The notes beneath the pieces were generated by a model, which saw only the letters and a list, made by a program, of their open reading frames with translations, was not told the origin of the DNA and did no database searches. From the NCBI GenBank assembly GCA_019828545.1, contig JACVRA010000369.1, forward strand, positions 306 through 49,282: a DNA stretch of 48,977 nt. Direction: 5' to 3'. Below are positions 11,228-21,948 of this stretch, piece after piece. This DNA comes from Paracamarosporium sp. OC-R06-R3 (taxonomy: Eukaryota; Ascomycota; Dothideomycetes; Pleosporales; Didymosphaeriaceae). The position numbers were made by a program, and so were the translations under genes. Within the stretch, counting starts at the first letter, position 1, and each line of letters opens with the position of its first letter.

Positions 11228-14200
11228 ATGGAAGCCAACGCGACGTCGGATCCAGAGCTATCAAAATGTCCAGAGCCGATTGCCATTGTAGGAATGGGTG
11301 TGTAGGCACCACTAGATTTGTAGCTTGACTGACACCAATGCTTGTAGGATGCCGGTGGCCCGGCGGCATACACAATGAATCGCAGCTTTGGAAACTACTT
11401 ATAGAGAAACAACACGGATACTCAGAGTTCAAGGAGGACCGCATCAATGTTGAAGGTTTCTATCATCCCAAACAAGGCCAGCCCGGGAGTTTCCCCATGC
11501 GCGGCGGATGTTTCCTTGAGGAAGACCCGCGACTCTTCGACAATGGGCTTTTCAAGGTCAATGCCGTCGAGACGAGGAGTATGGATCCCGCGCAGCGAAA
11601 GCTACTGGAAGTCACCTTCGAAGCGTTTGAGAATGCAGGTGAGCCGTGGGACAAGTTCACGGGGTCGCGTACGGGTGTTTTCGTGGGGAACTTTATGTCG
11701 GATCACCAGAACATGCAGTTCCGCGATCCTGACAACCTGATGCCATATGATACGACAGGAGGTGACATTGCAATCCATAGCAATCGAATTAACTACGTCT
11801 TCAACCTTAAAGGCCCTAGGTGCGCCTGCTTCTTATCCAAAAACTTATACATTCGCTTATTGCTTCCAGTCTTACCCTTGATACTGCATGCTCCTCTGCG
11901 TTATATGCGCTCCATCTCGCTGTCTTAGGACTCCGAAATGGTGATTGTGATGCAGCGATAGTTGCGGGAAGCAACCTCATATCGGATCCAGGTCCACAGA
12001 TGCTCATCTCGAAGCTCGGAGCTCTCTCACCGACTTCGGTCTGCCATACGTTTGATGCTTCTGCTGACGGCTATGCTAGAGCTGAGGGTGTTGGCGCTTT
12101 ATATATAATGCCACTAAGCCGCGCGATGGCGGGGTCGTATCCAATCAGAGCAGTCATCAGAGGAACAGCCATTAATGCGTACGTGCAGACATTTCGGTGC
12201 TGGGCATCACTAATTCCCTGGCAGCAATGGTGAATCTCAAGGGATCTCATACCCTAGTGCGAGTGGGCAGGAAAACGTGATACGGCAAGCCTACCAGAAC
12301 GCCGGCGGGCTTGATCCCGCCTTGACTGGCTACTTCGAGGCGCATGGGACTGGAACACCGGTCGGCGACCCCATCGAGGTGAGTGCGATAGGAAGAGTAT
12401 TTTCACAATCCAGGGATGACGCCAACCCACTTTTGATCGGATCGATAAAACCGAATCTTGGTCACAGCGAACCAGCCAGTGCCGTAGCCAGCATCATGAA
12501 AGTTGTTATGGCCCTTGAACGCGGCGAAATACCTCCGACCAGAGGAATCACCACGTTTAACCCTACGATTGACTTCAAGACGTCCAGAACGAAAGTCGTC
12601 GAAGAAGTCACACCGTGGCCATTGCTACCGGTTCGAAGAGCATCGGTTAATAGCTTTGGATATGGAGGAGCGAACGGTAAGCCGACGATTCATGTTTGTA
12701 TTAGTCACTTGCTCATCTCATAACAGCACACGTAATATTGGAGCACGTGAGCAGTATAATACCGGGGTACGGTACGAAAGGAAGACAATCACCGGTTCCT
12801 CGCATTGAGGGATTTCCAAATCTGCCCGCAAGTACTATATCGTCATCTATGGGCGGCTCAAATGAAGATGACACTACACCGCCCAGCACAGTCTCGACAT
12901 CTCCAACCACAGAAGATGATTTAAGCTATAATCCGTGGCAAAGGCTACTCCTACTTCCCTTTTCTGCAAATGATGAAAAGGCTCTCAGTGCTACAGTTCA
13001 CTCTATTGGTTCCGCAGCAGACGACTATGAACCCCTGCACCTGGCACACACGCTCGCAACCCGACGCTCAAGATTCCTGCAACGTGCATTTGTTGTTGCT
13101 CCCGCTGGTTCTCTCTCTTCGTCGTTGACATCCGCAAAGATCACTTCGACGAGAAGTTCACCAAAGCCAAGGAATCGCATAGGGTTTATCTTTACCGGAC
13201 AAGGTGCACAGTGGCCTTCAATGGGTCGAGAGCTACTCCACACATACCCCCAGTTCCTTGAATCGATACGATACCAAGATCAGATTCTTGCTAGATTGTC
13301 CAACCGGCCGCTATGGCGCATGGAAGATGTGCTTATGGATGACAAGATCGCTCACACCATACACGAGCCCATAGTATCACAAACTATCTGTACTGCGTTG
13401 CAGATTGCCCTAGTAGAACTGCTGTCTTCGTGTGGAGTCAATCCCATGGCCACAGTGGGCCATTCGTCCGGCGAGATTGCTGCCGCGTATGCGGCAGGAC
13501 GTCTGACTGTATCTGAAGCTATCGTGATTGCGTATAGCAGGGGATACACAGTTAGCAAAAACGAAAGGCGGGGTGCTATGCTAGCTGTAGGCTTAGGTGT
13601 TAAGGAAGTCGAACCGTACCTAGTTGATCTGGAAGCGGAAATCATAGTTGCCGCGATCAACTCACCGAATAGTGTAACACTTTCAGGTGAAAAAGCAGCT
13701 ATTGAGGGCTTGTCTGAGCGTATGCAACAAAACCGTATCTTTAACAGGGTCCTGAAGACTGGGGGAAACGCTTATCACTCGCATCATATGAAAGAAATAG
13801 GCGGTTTGTACGAGGATGAAGCAAGAAAAGCATTGGGAGAGGTTTCAAAGTTCGCAGGTTCGGTAGAGCGTCGGGCACGCACGACATGGATTTCTTCAGT
13901 GACGCCTGAAGCTGACGCAGATGACTTGGACGTGGGGCCTTCTTACTGGAGACAAAACCTCGAATCGCCAGTGTGCTTCGGACCTGCCATAGAGAGACTG
14001 ATGGAGCAGTGCCTCGAAGACCCACTAGACCTGTTACTCGAGATTGGTCCCCATGCTACACTCGCAGGGCCAGTAAAGCAAACTATGCAAGTAGTTAAGG
14101 TTCGTAGAAACGGCACACCTCCATATCTGGGCACATTGAAACGGGGCGAGGACGATCTCGCAAGTATCCTTGAACTTGGTGGAAGTCTCTTTATTCACGG

Positions 14201-17200
14201 CGCACCAATCCAGATCGACGCATTGAACGATCCAAGAGGCATATTGACGTCGCAACAAGCTTTACCATGTATAAGGTTACCCAACTATCAATACAACTAT
14301 GGACCCATTCTCTTCCACGAAAACAGGCTCAACAAAGAATGGAGACTCCGCAAGCACCTTCGACATGACCTCCTTGGAGCCCGCGATATAGGAAGTACAT
14401 CACTTAATCCGTCATGGCGGAACATCTTCCGGATAAAGGATGTTCCCTGGTTAGCAGACCACAGGCTCACTCCGCAGGCAATATTTCCCGCCGCGGGATT
14501 TCTAACCATGGCCGTGGAGGCTGCTGCTCAGTGCCATAGCGAAGTGGTGGATGCACCCCCAATTGAAGGGTTTACCCTTCGCAATGTCAAGGTCAGCTCG
14601 ACCCTCGAGGTTCCCGACACAGAAACAGGAACAGAGGTTATTCTAAACATACAGAAGCAAGCGCAGAAGAGTAAGTGGGTCGAGTTTCGGATCACCTCTC
14701 TAAGCACCGAAACTGAGGCCTGGATTGAACACTGTACGGGAAGCATCAAGATCGAGACCGCTAAAGAAAACCATACGCGAAATCTCATCGATAAGGCAGA
14801 TTTAAGGTCGACCGATATGTCTGAGTGGTATTCGAGATTCAAAGCCATGGGTCTGGAGTATGGTCCTTGTTTCTGCGCGCTTTCGAATCTAGAGACCGCT
14901 CGCAACCGCGCTTCCGCCAATGTAGACCTGGCACCCACAAAGAGCGCCACTATGACCACGGAATCTCCATACTTGCTTCACCCAGCCAGCCTCGATAGTT
15001 GTCTGCAGCTCGCGAACATTGCGGCTTTCAGTGGCAACTCCCAGAAGGCAAAACGAGCATACATCCCCGTCATGTTCGACGGCGTCACCATCTGGAACAG
15101 ACGAGGGGCAGATATCGCTGGGCCAGGAATGGCCATAGCGGAGGCAGAGATGCGTGGAAGCCGTGGAATGTATTCCCGGATACTGCTCCGAACCTCGTCC
15201 GGCGAAGTTCTCATGGATATGGATTTGTTCCGAGGAATTTCGTATGATGGAAAGCCATTCTCGTCGCCGGATGAAGAGGAAAAACCTCAATATCCGTTCA
15301 GCAGACTTTCATGGAAGCCGGATATTGATACGCTGAGTAATGAGAAAGCGCGAGAGCTGTTTTGTCGAAGTAACGCCATCGCAGAAAGTGAAGAAAGAAT
15401 TGAGAAGTTTGACAAACTATTCGCCTATATTTTGGTTGAAGTTTGGTCGAAGTTTCAGAATATCTCAATATCGGATACCCAAAGTCATCTTGAGAAGTTT
15501 ATGAGCTGGATACGAAGTCGCTACTTTCTGGCAGAGGAGGGGAAAGTACCTTTTGGTCTCGAAGCTATTACTACCTCCCCAGACACACGATCCCAAACGA
15601 TCAACTCTCTCTTGGAAGATTTGGGAGAGCTTGTGGAAACAAAGATTCTCCGGAAATTGTTTGAGAATTTGTCAATGGTCTTGTCTGGGCAGACCACCGG
15701 ACTAGAGCTTGCGCTCCAAGACGACCTCCTTACTGATCTATATAATTCCGGCCTCGGCGTGACGACCGCGTACCCTGTGCTGCAGGGTCTGATAGACTTG
15801 CTTGCCCACAAAGCACCGAGGATGAAGATATTAGAGCTTGGAGGAGGAACTGGTGGTGCCACAGCGAGAGTTCTCGAAACACTGGAGGCCGGTAGCCTAT
15901 TCCAGCGTTATCAGGATTTCACGTTTACGGATCGAGCGCCGACCTTCGTGTCTGCTGCGGAGCAGAGGTTCTCGGGCAACGCTGGAACCAAATTCTCCGT
16001 CCTGGACATCGAATTGAATCCGCTGGAGCAAGGCTTTGAAGGCGAGTATGACTTGGTGGTTGCGTCGCAGGTGCTGCATGCAGCTACCAATCTTGCACGC
16101 GCTCTTCAAAATGTACGCAGGCTTCTGAAGCCTGGAGGAAAACTTCTGCTTCTGGAGTTTACGAGTACTCATCCAATTTCCACGCTAGTGCTTGGTACGT
16201 TCCCGTACTACTGGAATGGTACTGCCGACGGTCGCACGAAAGGCCCCATTGCAGGAAGGGAGCGCTGGCATACGGAGCTGATCACAAATGGCTTCTCGGG
16301 GTTTGACATAGTTCTTGGAGATGAGAACACGGAAGGAGAGGCTGGCTCGGTCATAGTCTCCTCGACAATCGAGCAGATCGATATCCTACCCCAGCCTTCA
16401 CATGAGCAAGAGGTCGTCATTGTGACCCGTGCCGAGCCGACACCGTTCGCTCATTCCGTTGCCCAAAAACTAGCCCAAGATGGGGTGACCTGCTCTCTCG
16501 TAGAGTTTTCGGATGTTGGATCCGCCAGAGGGTCACGCTTCATCTGCCTAGCAGACCTCGAAAACCATGGCACAATTCCCGACGAATCTTTGTTCGAAAA
16601 TATGAAATGTCTTTTCTCCAAGGCTTTGTCCGTCCTGTGGGTATTCCTGGGGAGTACATTTCAACCAGCCAACCCAGTTATCGGACTCGTCACTGGTCTT
16701 CTGCGCCCAATCATGCGAGAAATGCCCCAGTTGAAAATCTCACTGCTAGGCTTTGGCGCAGCTTTTGACAATTCGTCCGAGTATGCACATCAAATCATCA
16801 AACGAGAGAGAAAATTGTACCTCGACAAAGACCACCCTCGGACTGATGATCTGGAAATCTATCAAGACGGCTGTATTCACATCAGTAGACTTGGCCCAGA
16901 TGTAGAAGCAAACAAGCACTACAGAATCCAAGAAGGACTGGATACAAAGGCCGAGATGACACGATTGGGCTCTGCTGGTCCCATCAAAGTCACCACGACC
17001 CGTCCGGGACTTCTAAGCTCGCTGCAGTTCAAGACGGACTGGGACATGCTGCGACCACTACCTAACGACTGGGTGGAGATCAGGTCCGAGGCGATCGATA
17101 TCAACATGACTGATCTTGCCACGGCAACCGGAAGATTTGATTCCAAGAACTACAGTATCGCTTGTTGTGGTATTGTGAACAAAGTTGGATCGCAAGTCGA

Positions 17201-19266
17201 GCACCTTCAGATCGGCGATCGCGTGTGTGGCTTTGGGCTAGGGAACTATGGCAATTTTATACGCTGCCCGGCAGTCTATCAACAGAAGATGCAACCAACA
17301 GATGACCCTGTTGATTTGGCGTCTCTGCCTATCAGCTACATGACGGCGTTGTACGCGCTTCGGAACTTGGCACACGTACGGAAAGGCGAGACCGTGTTAA
17401 TCCAGTCTGCAGCCGGCGCCCTGGGTCTTGCAACGCTCCGGATGGCTCAGCATTTCGGTGCCGATATCTATGCCACAGTAGGAAATTCTGAAAAGGCACA
17501 GTTTCTGCAGGATAATTTTGGCATTGCCCCACATCGAATCTTCTCGTCGCGAGCGCTCGACACACCGAGCATGATCTGGAACGCGACACATAGCCAAGGT
17601 ATCGACGTGATAATCTGTTCCACGGCTGGTGATCAAATGCAAGAGTTTTGGAGATGCATTGCACCTCTCGGTCGGTTCATTGAAGTGGGGAGATTGGATG
17701 TTCTGGCTCATGGGAAGCTTCCATTGGAGGTTTTCAAGAGAAATGCAACATTCTCTTCGTTCGATGTTTCACTCTTATCCCAGCAAAAGCCATCGTTAGG
17801 CGCAAGGTAATTTTACAAACACCAGATATGAAAAGACATAAGACATATCAATATGCTAACGATCGCTTAGTCTGATGGCCGATGTTTGCGATCTATATCG
17901 ACAGGGCGTTGTCCAGCCTATAGATCGCATCACAAGATATGACGTTTCCGAGCTCCAGAAAGCCATGACATACATGGCAAAGGGCGAACACATTGGAAAG
18001 ATTGTTATTACCTACCAGAATCCCGATACCCTCGTCCCTTTGATGCCTTCTTCTCCACGCGCAGCCTTTGATTCAGAGGCGACGTACGTCCTGGTTGGAT
18101 GCGTGGCCGGCGTCGGCTATGCCATAAACAAATGGATGATCGAGCGCGGAGCAAGACACCTCGTTCATCTTACTCGTTCTGGAGCGGATACTCCACAAGC
18201 CAAGCACCTGCTCCAAAGCATGGTAGCGCCTGGCATTGACCTTGTCGTGAGAAAGTGCGACGTGACAATGAAACAGGACGTCGAGGCCGCAATTGCGGAG
18301 ATTTGCAGCATACGACCAATAAAAGGCATCCTCCATGCCGCCGCAGTCTTCGAAGATGTAAGCTTCCAGGACCTGCAATATTCAAGGTTGCAGAGGGTAC
18401 TAGGCCCTAAGGTGCAAGGAACTATCAACCTTCACGAAGCTACACTCCAACAGCCACTAGATTTCTTCACCATGACCAGCTCCATAGTTCCTATCCTTGG
18501 CACCGCTACCCAATCCTCTTACAGCGCAGCCAACAATTTCCAAGATGCATTCGCTCGCTTCCGTCGAGCCCAAGGGCTCCCAGCGCAATCCTTTGCCATG
18601 GGCATGATATCCGACGTCGGTTTTGCAAGCAGCCGCGAAGATATCCACCGTTCATTGACCCGCAACGGTATCTATGGGACTCCCGCGCCTGAACTCATCA
18701 GGTTCCTCGACACTGCGTTCACCTCACCCGGTGCGACGGATTCTCCTTTTGATCCCCTGGCAGACGCGCATCTACTCGTCGGTCTCGAACCCAAAAAGAT
18801 CTACAACCTCGACAAGACAAGTGCAGGTACCGAGTTTCCTTGGTCTCACGACCCCCGCTTCGGACGCTTGATCCAGGCCATCCAGAACCACCACTCGCGG
18901 CAGCAAGCAAGCGTGCACAGCAATTTGCGCGGTGGCTCAGTTCCCACGCTGACCAATCTCTTCTTTCTGGCCGCGAAAATTAGATCGGCGAAGACGTCGT
19001 CTGACGAGGATATGCAGCAACTGCACAATCTCACCATTGATATGGTGGCGGGGCGTCTTGCCACACTCCTGTTTACTCCTCAATCGGAAATTGACATTGG
19101 GCGGGAAATTGCAGACTATGGGATCGATAGTATGATTACTGCTGAGTTGAGGAGTTGGCTGTTTAAGTCTTTTAGGTTAAACATTAGCTTTATTGAGCTA
19201 ATGAACAAGGGAGTCACTGTACAGAAATTGGCTAATATATTAGCGGGTACGTTATTAGAAGGGTAA
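11228..19266 (+). CDS. Highly reducing iterative type I polyketide synthase, KS-AT-DH-cMT-ER-KR-ACP (2592 aa)
   Basis: Six exons: 11228-11297, 11348-11819, 11870-12178, 12225-12676, 12727-17806 and 17871-19266 (7779 nt; introns 50, 50, 46, 50 and 64 bp). KS: DTACSS with Cys at about 188, EAHGTGT and KPNLGHSE. AT: FTGQGAQWPSMG (about 588) and GHSSGE (about 679). DH: ADHRLTPQAIFPAAG (about 1011) and HPASLDSCLQ (about 1187); the HxxxGxxxxP motif has Pro in place of Gly. cMT: LELGGGTGGAT (about 1471) and LKPGGKLLLLE. ER: SAAGALGLA (about 1995), SSRALD and GRFIEVGRLD. KR: VGCVAGVG (about 2203), MTSS and YSAAN (about 2345). ACP: YGIDSM with the phosphopantetheine Ser at about 2547. No thioesterase, reductase or condensation domain follows, so release must rely on another enzyme or be spontaneous. 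The product would be a reduced, C-methylated chain; which compound cannot be read from the sequence. Confidence 0.97.
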
Positions 19267-20118
19267 TAATAGTGTTGAAGAGCAAAGGGCTAAAAGAGCG
19301 TGATCGCTTTGAGCGAATTGATTAGATTGCTATATAGCTAGAATATAGATAAAATGGCGAGAGTTCTTAGCCCATAACTTTAGTGTGATCCTTATAAGAT
19401 GTTTTGAGTTCTTAACAGCTCAAAGGTATCGTTTATGGTGCCATGGCTGCAAGAGTGAAAGGCCGAATCTTGACTTTTCTTCCATTTCGTTCGGACTTTA
19501 GGTAGAACTCGTTCTTCAAAACATACGACTACTTCCAAGTTCACAATGCGTTAGCTCCTAGGTTGGGGGACCATCAACTTATATAACAATATGAAATATA
19601 ATCTACTTCACTTCTTCAATTGTCGGCTTGGTAGGTACGGTGTCTTAAGGGGCTTATGTAGTCGCCAATGCATTTCAAAATTCTTTTGCAAGGTATCGAA
19701 AGAGCCTATGCCGTGCGACGGTCTTGCTTAGCCTTAGACTGATCAACAAGATTGGGTCTATGTAATGACCTTAGCTACCACTCCAGCTGAGAAGGAAAGC
19801 ATAGCTCTCGTGGCAGTTGTTGAACGTATAGTTCAGTTGTCGTGTGTGCAGAAGCATGAGATTGATGCGGGCAGGTCCATACCGCAGTAGAGTCCTGATC
19901 GAGTTGGTGTTGGCCCAGTGAGGGACCTAGTGAGTTAATACCACAGCAAAGCTGCGCACTAGATACTATAACTTTACTAATTTATTAAATTTATAAGAGA
20001 TAACTATTCATATTCAAGCAGTAATAGGTATGAGTATATTTCTATGGTAAGTCGCGCTTTACTAGTATGAGATTAGACTACTCTTAATATACTAAAAAAT
20101 ATATTAAACAAAACCTTG
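19267..20118. other. AT-rich intergenic DNA downstream of the PKS
   Basis: No gene was found. The first 150 bp are the PKS 3' region; 19,970-20,110 is very AT-rich with many TA steps, as in RIP-altered repeats. It ends at the CCTTG target duplication of the solo LTR. Confidence 0.45.
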
Positions 20119-20261
20119 TGTGACGGCAGGAGCTTTGGTGCACGTGCTTACGTGTTTGCCTAGTAGTTAGCGTATATAGGCCACACAGCTCAGTTGAGAG
20201 CTCGACAGTTGATACACCATCTTCTGACCCTCTTTTTGATCACCCTCTGCGTGATCTCACA
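20119..20261 (+). mobile_element. Solo LTR of the Copia family found at 39.8-45.3 kb
   Basis: These 143 bp start TGTGACGG and end TCTCACA, as do both LTRs of the complete Copia element in this window. They are flanked by a perfect 5-bp target duplication, CCTTG at 20114-20118 and 20262-20266. Compared with the 161-bp LTRs, this copy lacks one of two tandem 14-bp units (AGGAGCTTTGGTGC) and four bases near the GACAG-TTGATAC site. It fits an insertion followed by LTR-LTR recombination. It lies between the PKS and a decayed HET fragment. Confidence 0.93.
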
Positions 20262-20266
20262 CCTTG

Positions 20267-20640
20267 CGTTGTCAGTTACTAGGTAAATGACACTAACTCA
20301 TTGAACTACTGCTTTCTAGTTTGTGAATGATGCTTCCTTGAGGGCCCACACAAAGTATATTATGGCCTGCGGAACAGTGCTACCAGCGACGACCACATTC
20401 TTTCGTTATACGGTAGTAAACATGCTAGGGTCCACCAATGCAGCTCACTTACGCCCGGGCTAACATCAAGTCGCTCATCAGTGAGGTATCCCACCTGTTT
20501 CCTAAGATTGATAAGGGTAAATACGGCATGTTGACTGTCGTCAGCTCCTTGACCCAGCCAAATTACAATCTTGTGGGCAAGCAAACATACCTATGCGCTT
20601 CACCCACGTATTTAGTTCTTCCATGTCATTCTAGTTGATA
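20267..20640 (-). pseudogene. Decayed HET-domain fragment
   Basis: On the minus strand 20584-20360 translates to HKIVIWLGQGADDSQHA and ERMWSSLVALFRRP, which match the VWLG and rpWFrRvWvvQE blocks of the HET (heterokaryon incompatibility) domain. After RRP the reading hits TAA, and a different frame carries on with FVWALKEAS, so at least one frameshift and one stop break the block. An in-frame stop also precedes VIWLG. The N-terminal part and everything C-terminal of the block are missing; the remnant ends flush with the solo LTR target site. HET proteins act in non-self recognition between fungal strains. This copy cannot make a working protein. Confidence 0.75.
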
Positions 20641-20789
20641 TAAGGGGCATCTATTCATCGAATCCGTGGCCGACCTTCATATTCAAGATGCCATGAAGGG
20701 CCGGCCGAATATTGTCCGAGTTGTATTTCCATTTGGGGCCGCGGGTTAGACGAATCCAACACATACGCCGTCGCTGGGTCGATTGGAGA

Positions 20790-21948
20790 ATCTTACATAT
20801 GAGACAGAGCCTTGTGTTTTGGGACATAATCTAGTAATGGCTGCATACGCTTCTTCTCCCCTTGTGACAGCGTCTTGAAGGTCCTTTCATTCACCTCCTA
20901 CTTCGTATCGTGTGATGAGACGATTACACAGGTTACTTACGTATTGAGGCCACCATGGATCAGTTGTTGGAGTGCACTGCACCAATACGACCATATAGTG
21001 GAGGGTTTCGTCTACATCGTACAACTCCCCAGTACGTTCGAAGCGCCAAAACAAGCATACGCTGTAGATATTGATATTGTTGTTCAAATTAAACTGATTC
21101 GTTGAGTGTCCGATTTTATCAACTCCTGGTTTGTGGAATGTAATGGATTGCTCCAGGTCGTCGAGCTTGTTTGACAGTTGGAACTGCTTTGCCAGCGTGT
21201 TTCCGAGATTGCATAGCCTGGCTGGTAGCATTGGGCTCTTGTCTTGAGTGCATCGCACCGACTGCAGTTGTGGATCAATAGCCTCTCCTAGGTATTCTTC
21301 ATTCTGCGTCTCGTCATACATCATGCTCAGGGCGCTCCCAAGTGTCGTCTGGCGACCGGCCAAGTCACTGAATGACTTGGAAGGAGTGGCTACAACGGCC
21401 TCTCTTCCATATTGTATCGCCTGTTCAAGGTCTACTAGCTGTGAATTTTCCTGGGACCTCGCTTTCAGCCGAATACTTAGCCTATTCATAATGGACGGGA
21501 TCAGGTGACGTTGTCGGTCGGCATCTTTCAAGGCATCTTGGCCAATGGAGATAGAGCGCGAGAGATCTCTTTGATAAAGAACGGCGTCTGAGTTGTATCT
21601 GTCATATAGCCTGCAAGCGAGAGAATTGAGAATGATGGGCCAGTTAGGATGGCCGGGCAGAGCCACTGACCGTGCTTCTTCGCAATATGATACAGCTTCT
21701 TTTGAGTTGCGAGGGTCTCGGGTGCGGTCGTAGACCTGGCTTTTCCAGCGATCTAAGTTGCTCAAGATGCTTGCACGATCTTGCGCCTCTTCCAAAAGAA
21801 GGCACGGTTGTGCGAGCGAGATGGATGTATCAAGGAGAGCTAGGTTGCGTTCTTTTTGGTGTCTTGCATGGGTGTGAAGGCTTTGGTCACGGAGTTTTGC
21901 AGCTGATATGCTTGGGAGCTCGGAGCTTCTGGTGGGTGCTGCAGCCAT
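20790..21948 (-). pseudogene. TPR-repeat protein with early stop (353 codons open)
   Basis: An open frame runs from an ATG at 21948 to a TGA at 20889-20887. It holds tetratricopeptide-like units of the fungal CHAT/TPR and kinesin-light-chain-like kind: LEQAIQYGREAVVATP, LGEAI, LCNLGNTLAKQF, LDDLEQSITFH, FERTGELYDVDET and LCNRLITRYEVGGE. After the TGA the same frame continues with KDLQDAVTRGEEAYAAI before the next stop near 20750, and this is again a TPR consensus. The stop is therefore probably premature, not the natural C-terminus. Family members are usually much longer and end in a CHAT, NB-ARC or other effector domain, absent here. It could still be expressed as a truncated repeat protein of unknown function. 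Confidence 0.7.

Noticed and set aside
11228..19266. Naming the polyketide product or a host-selective toxin
   Set aside because: Domain order and tailoring genes fit many metabolites; no sequence feature here identifies a specific one.
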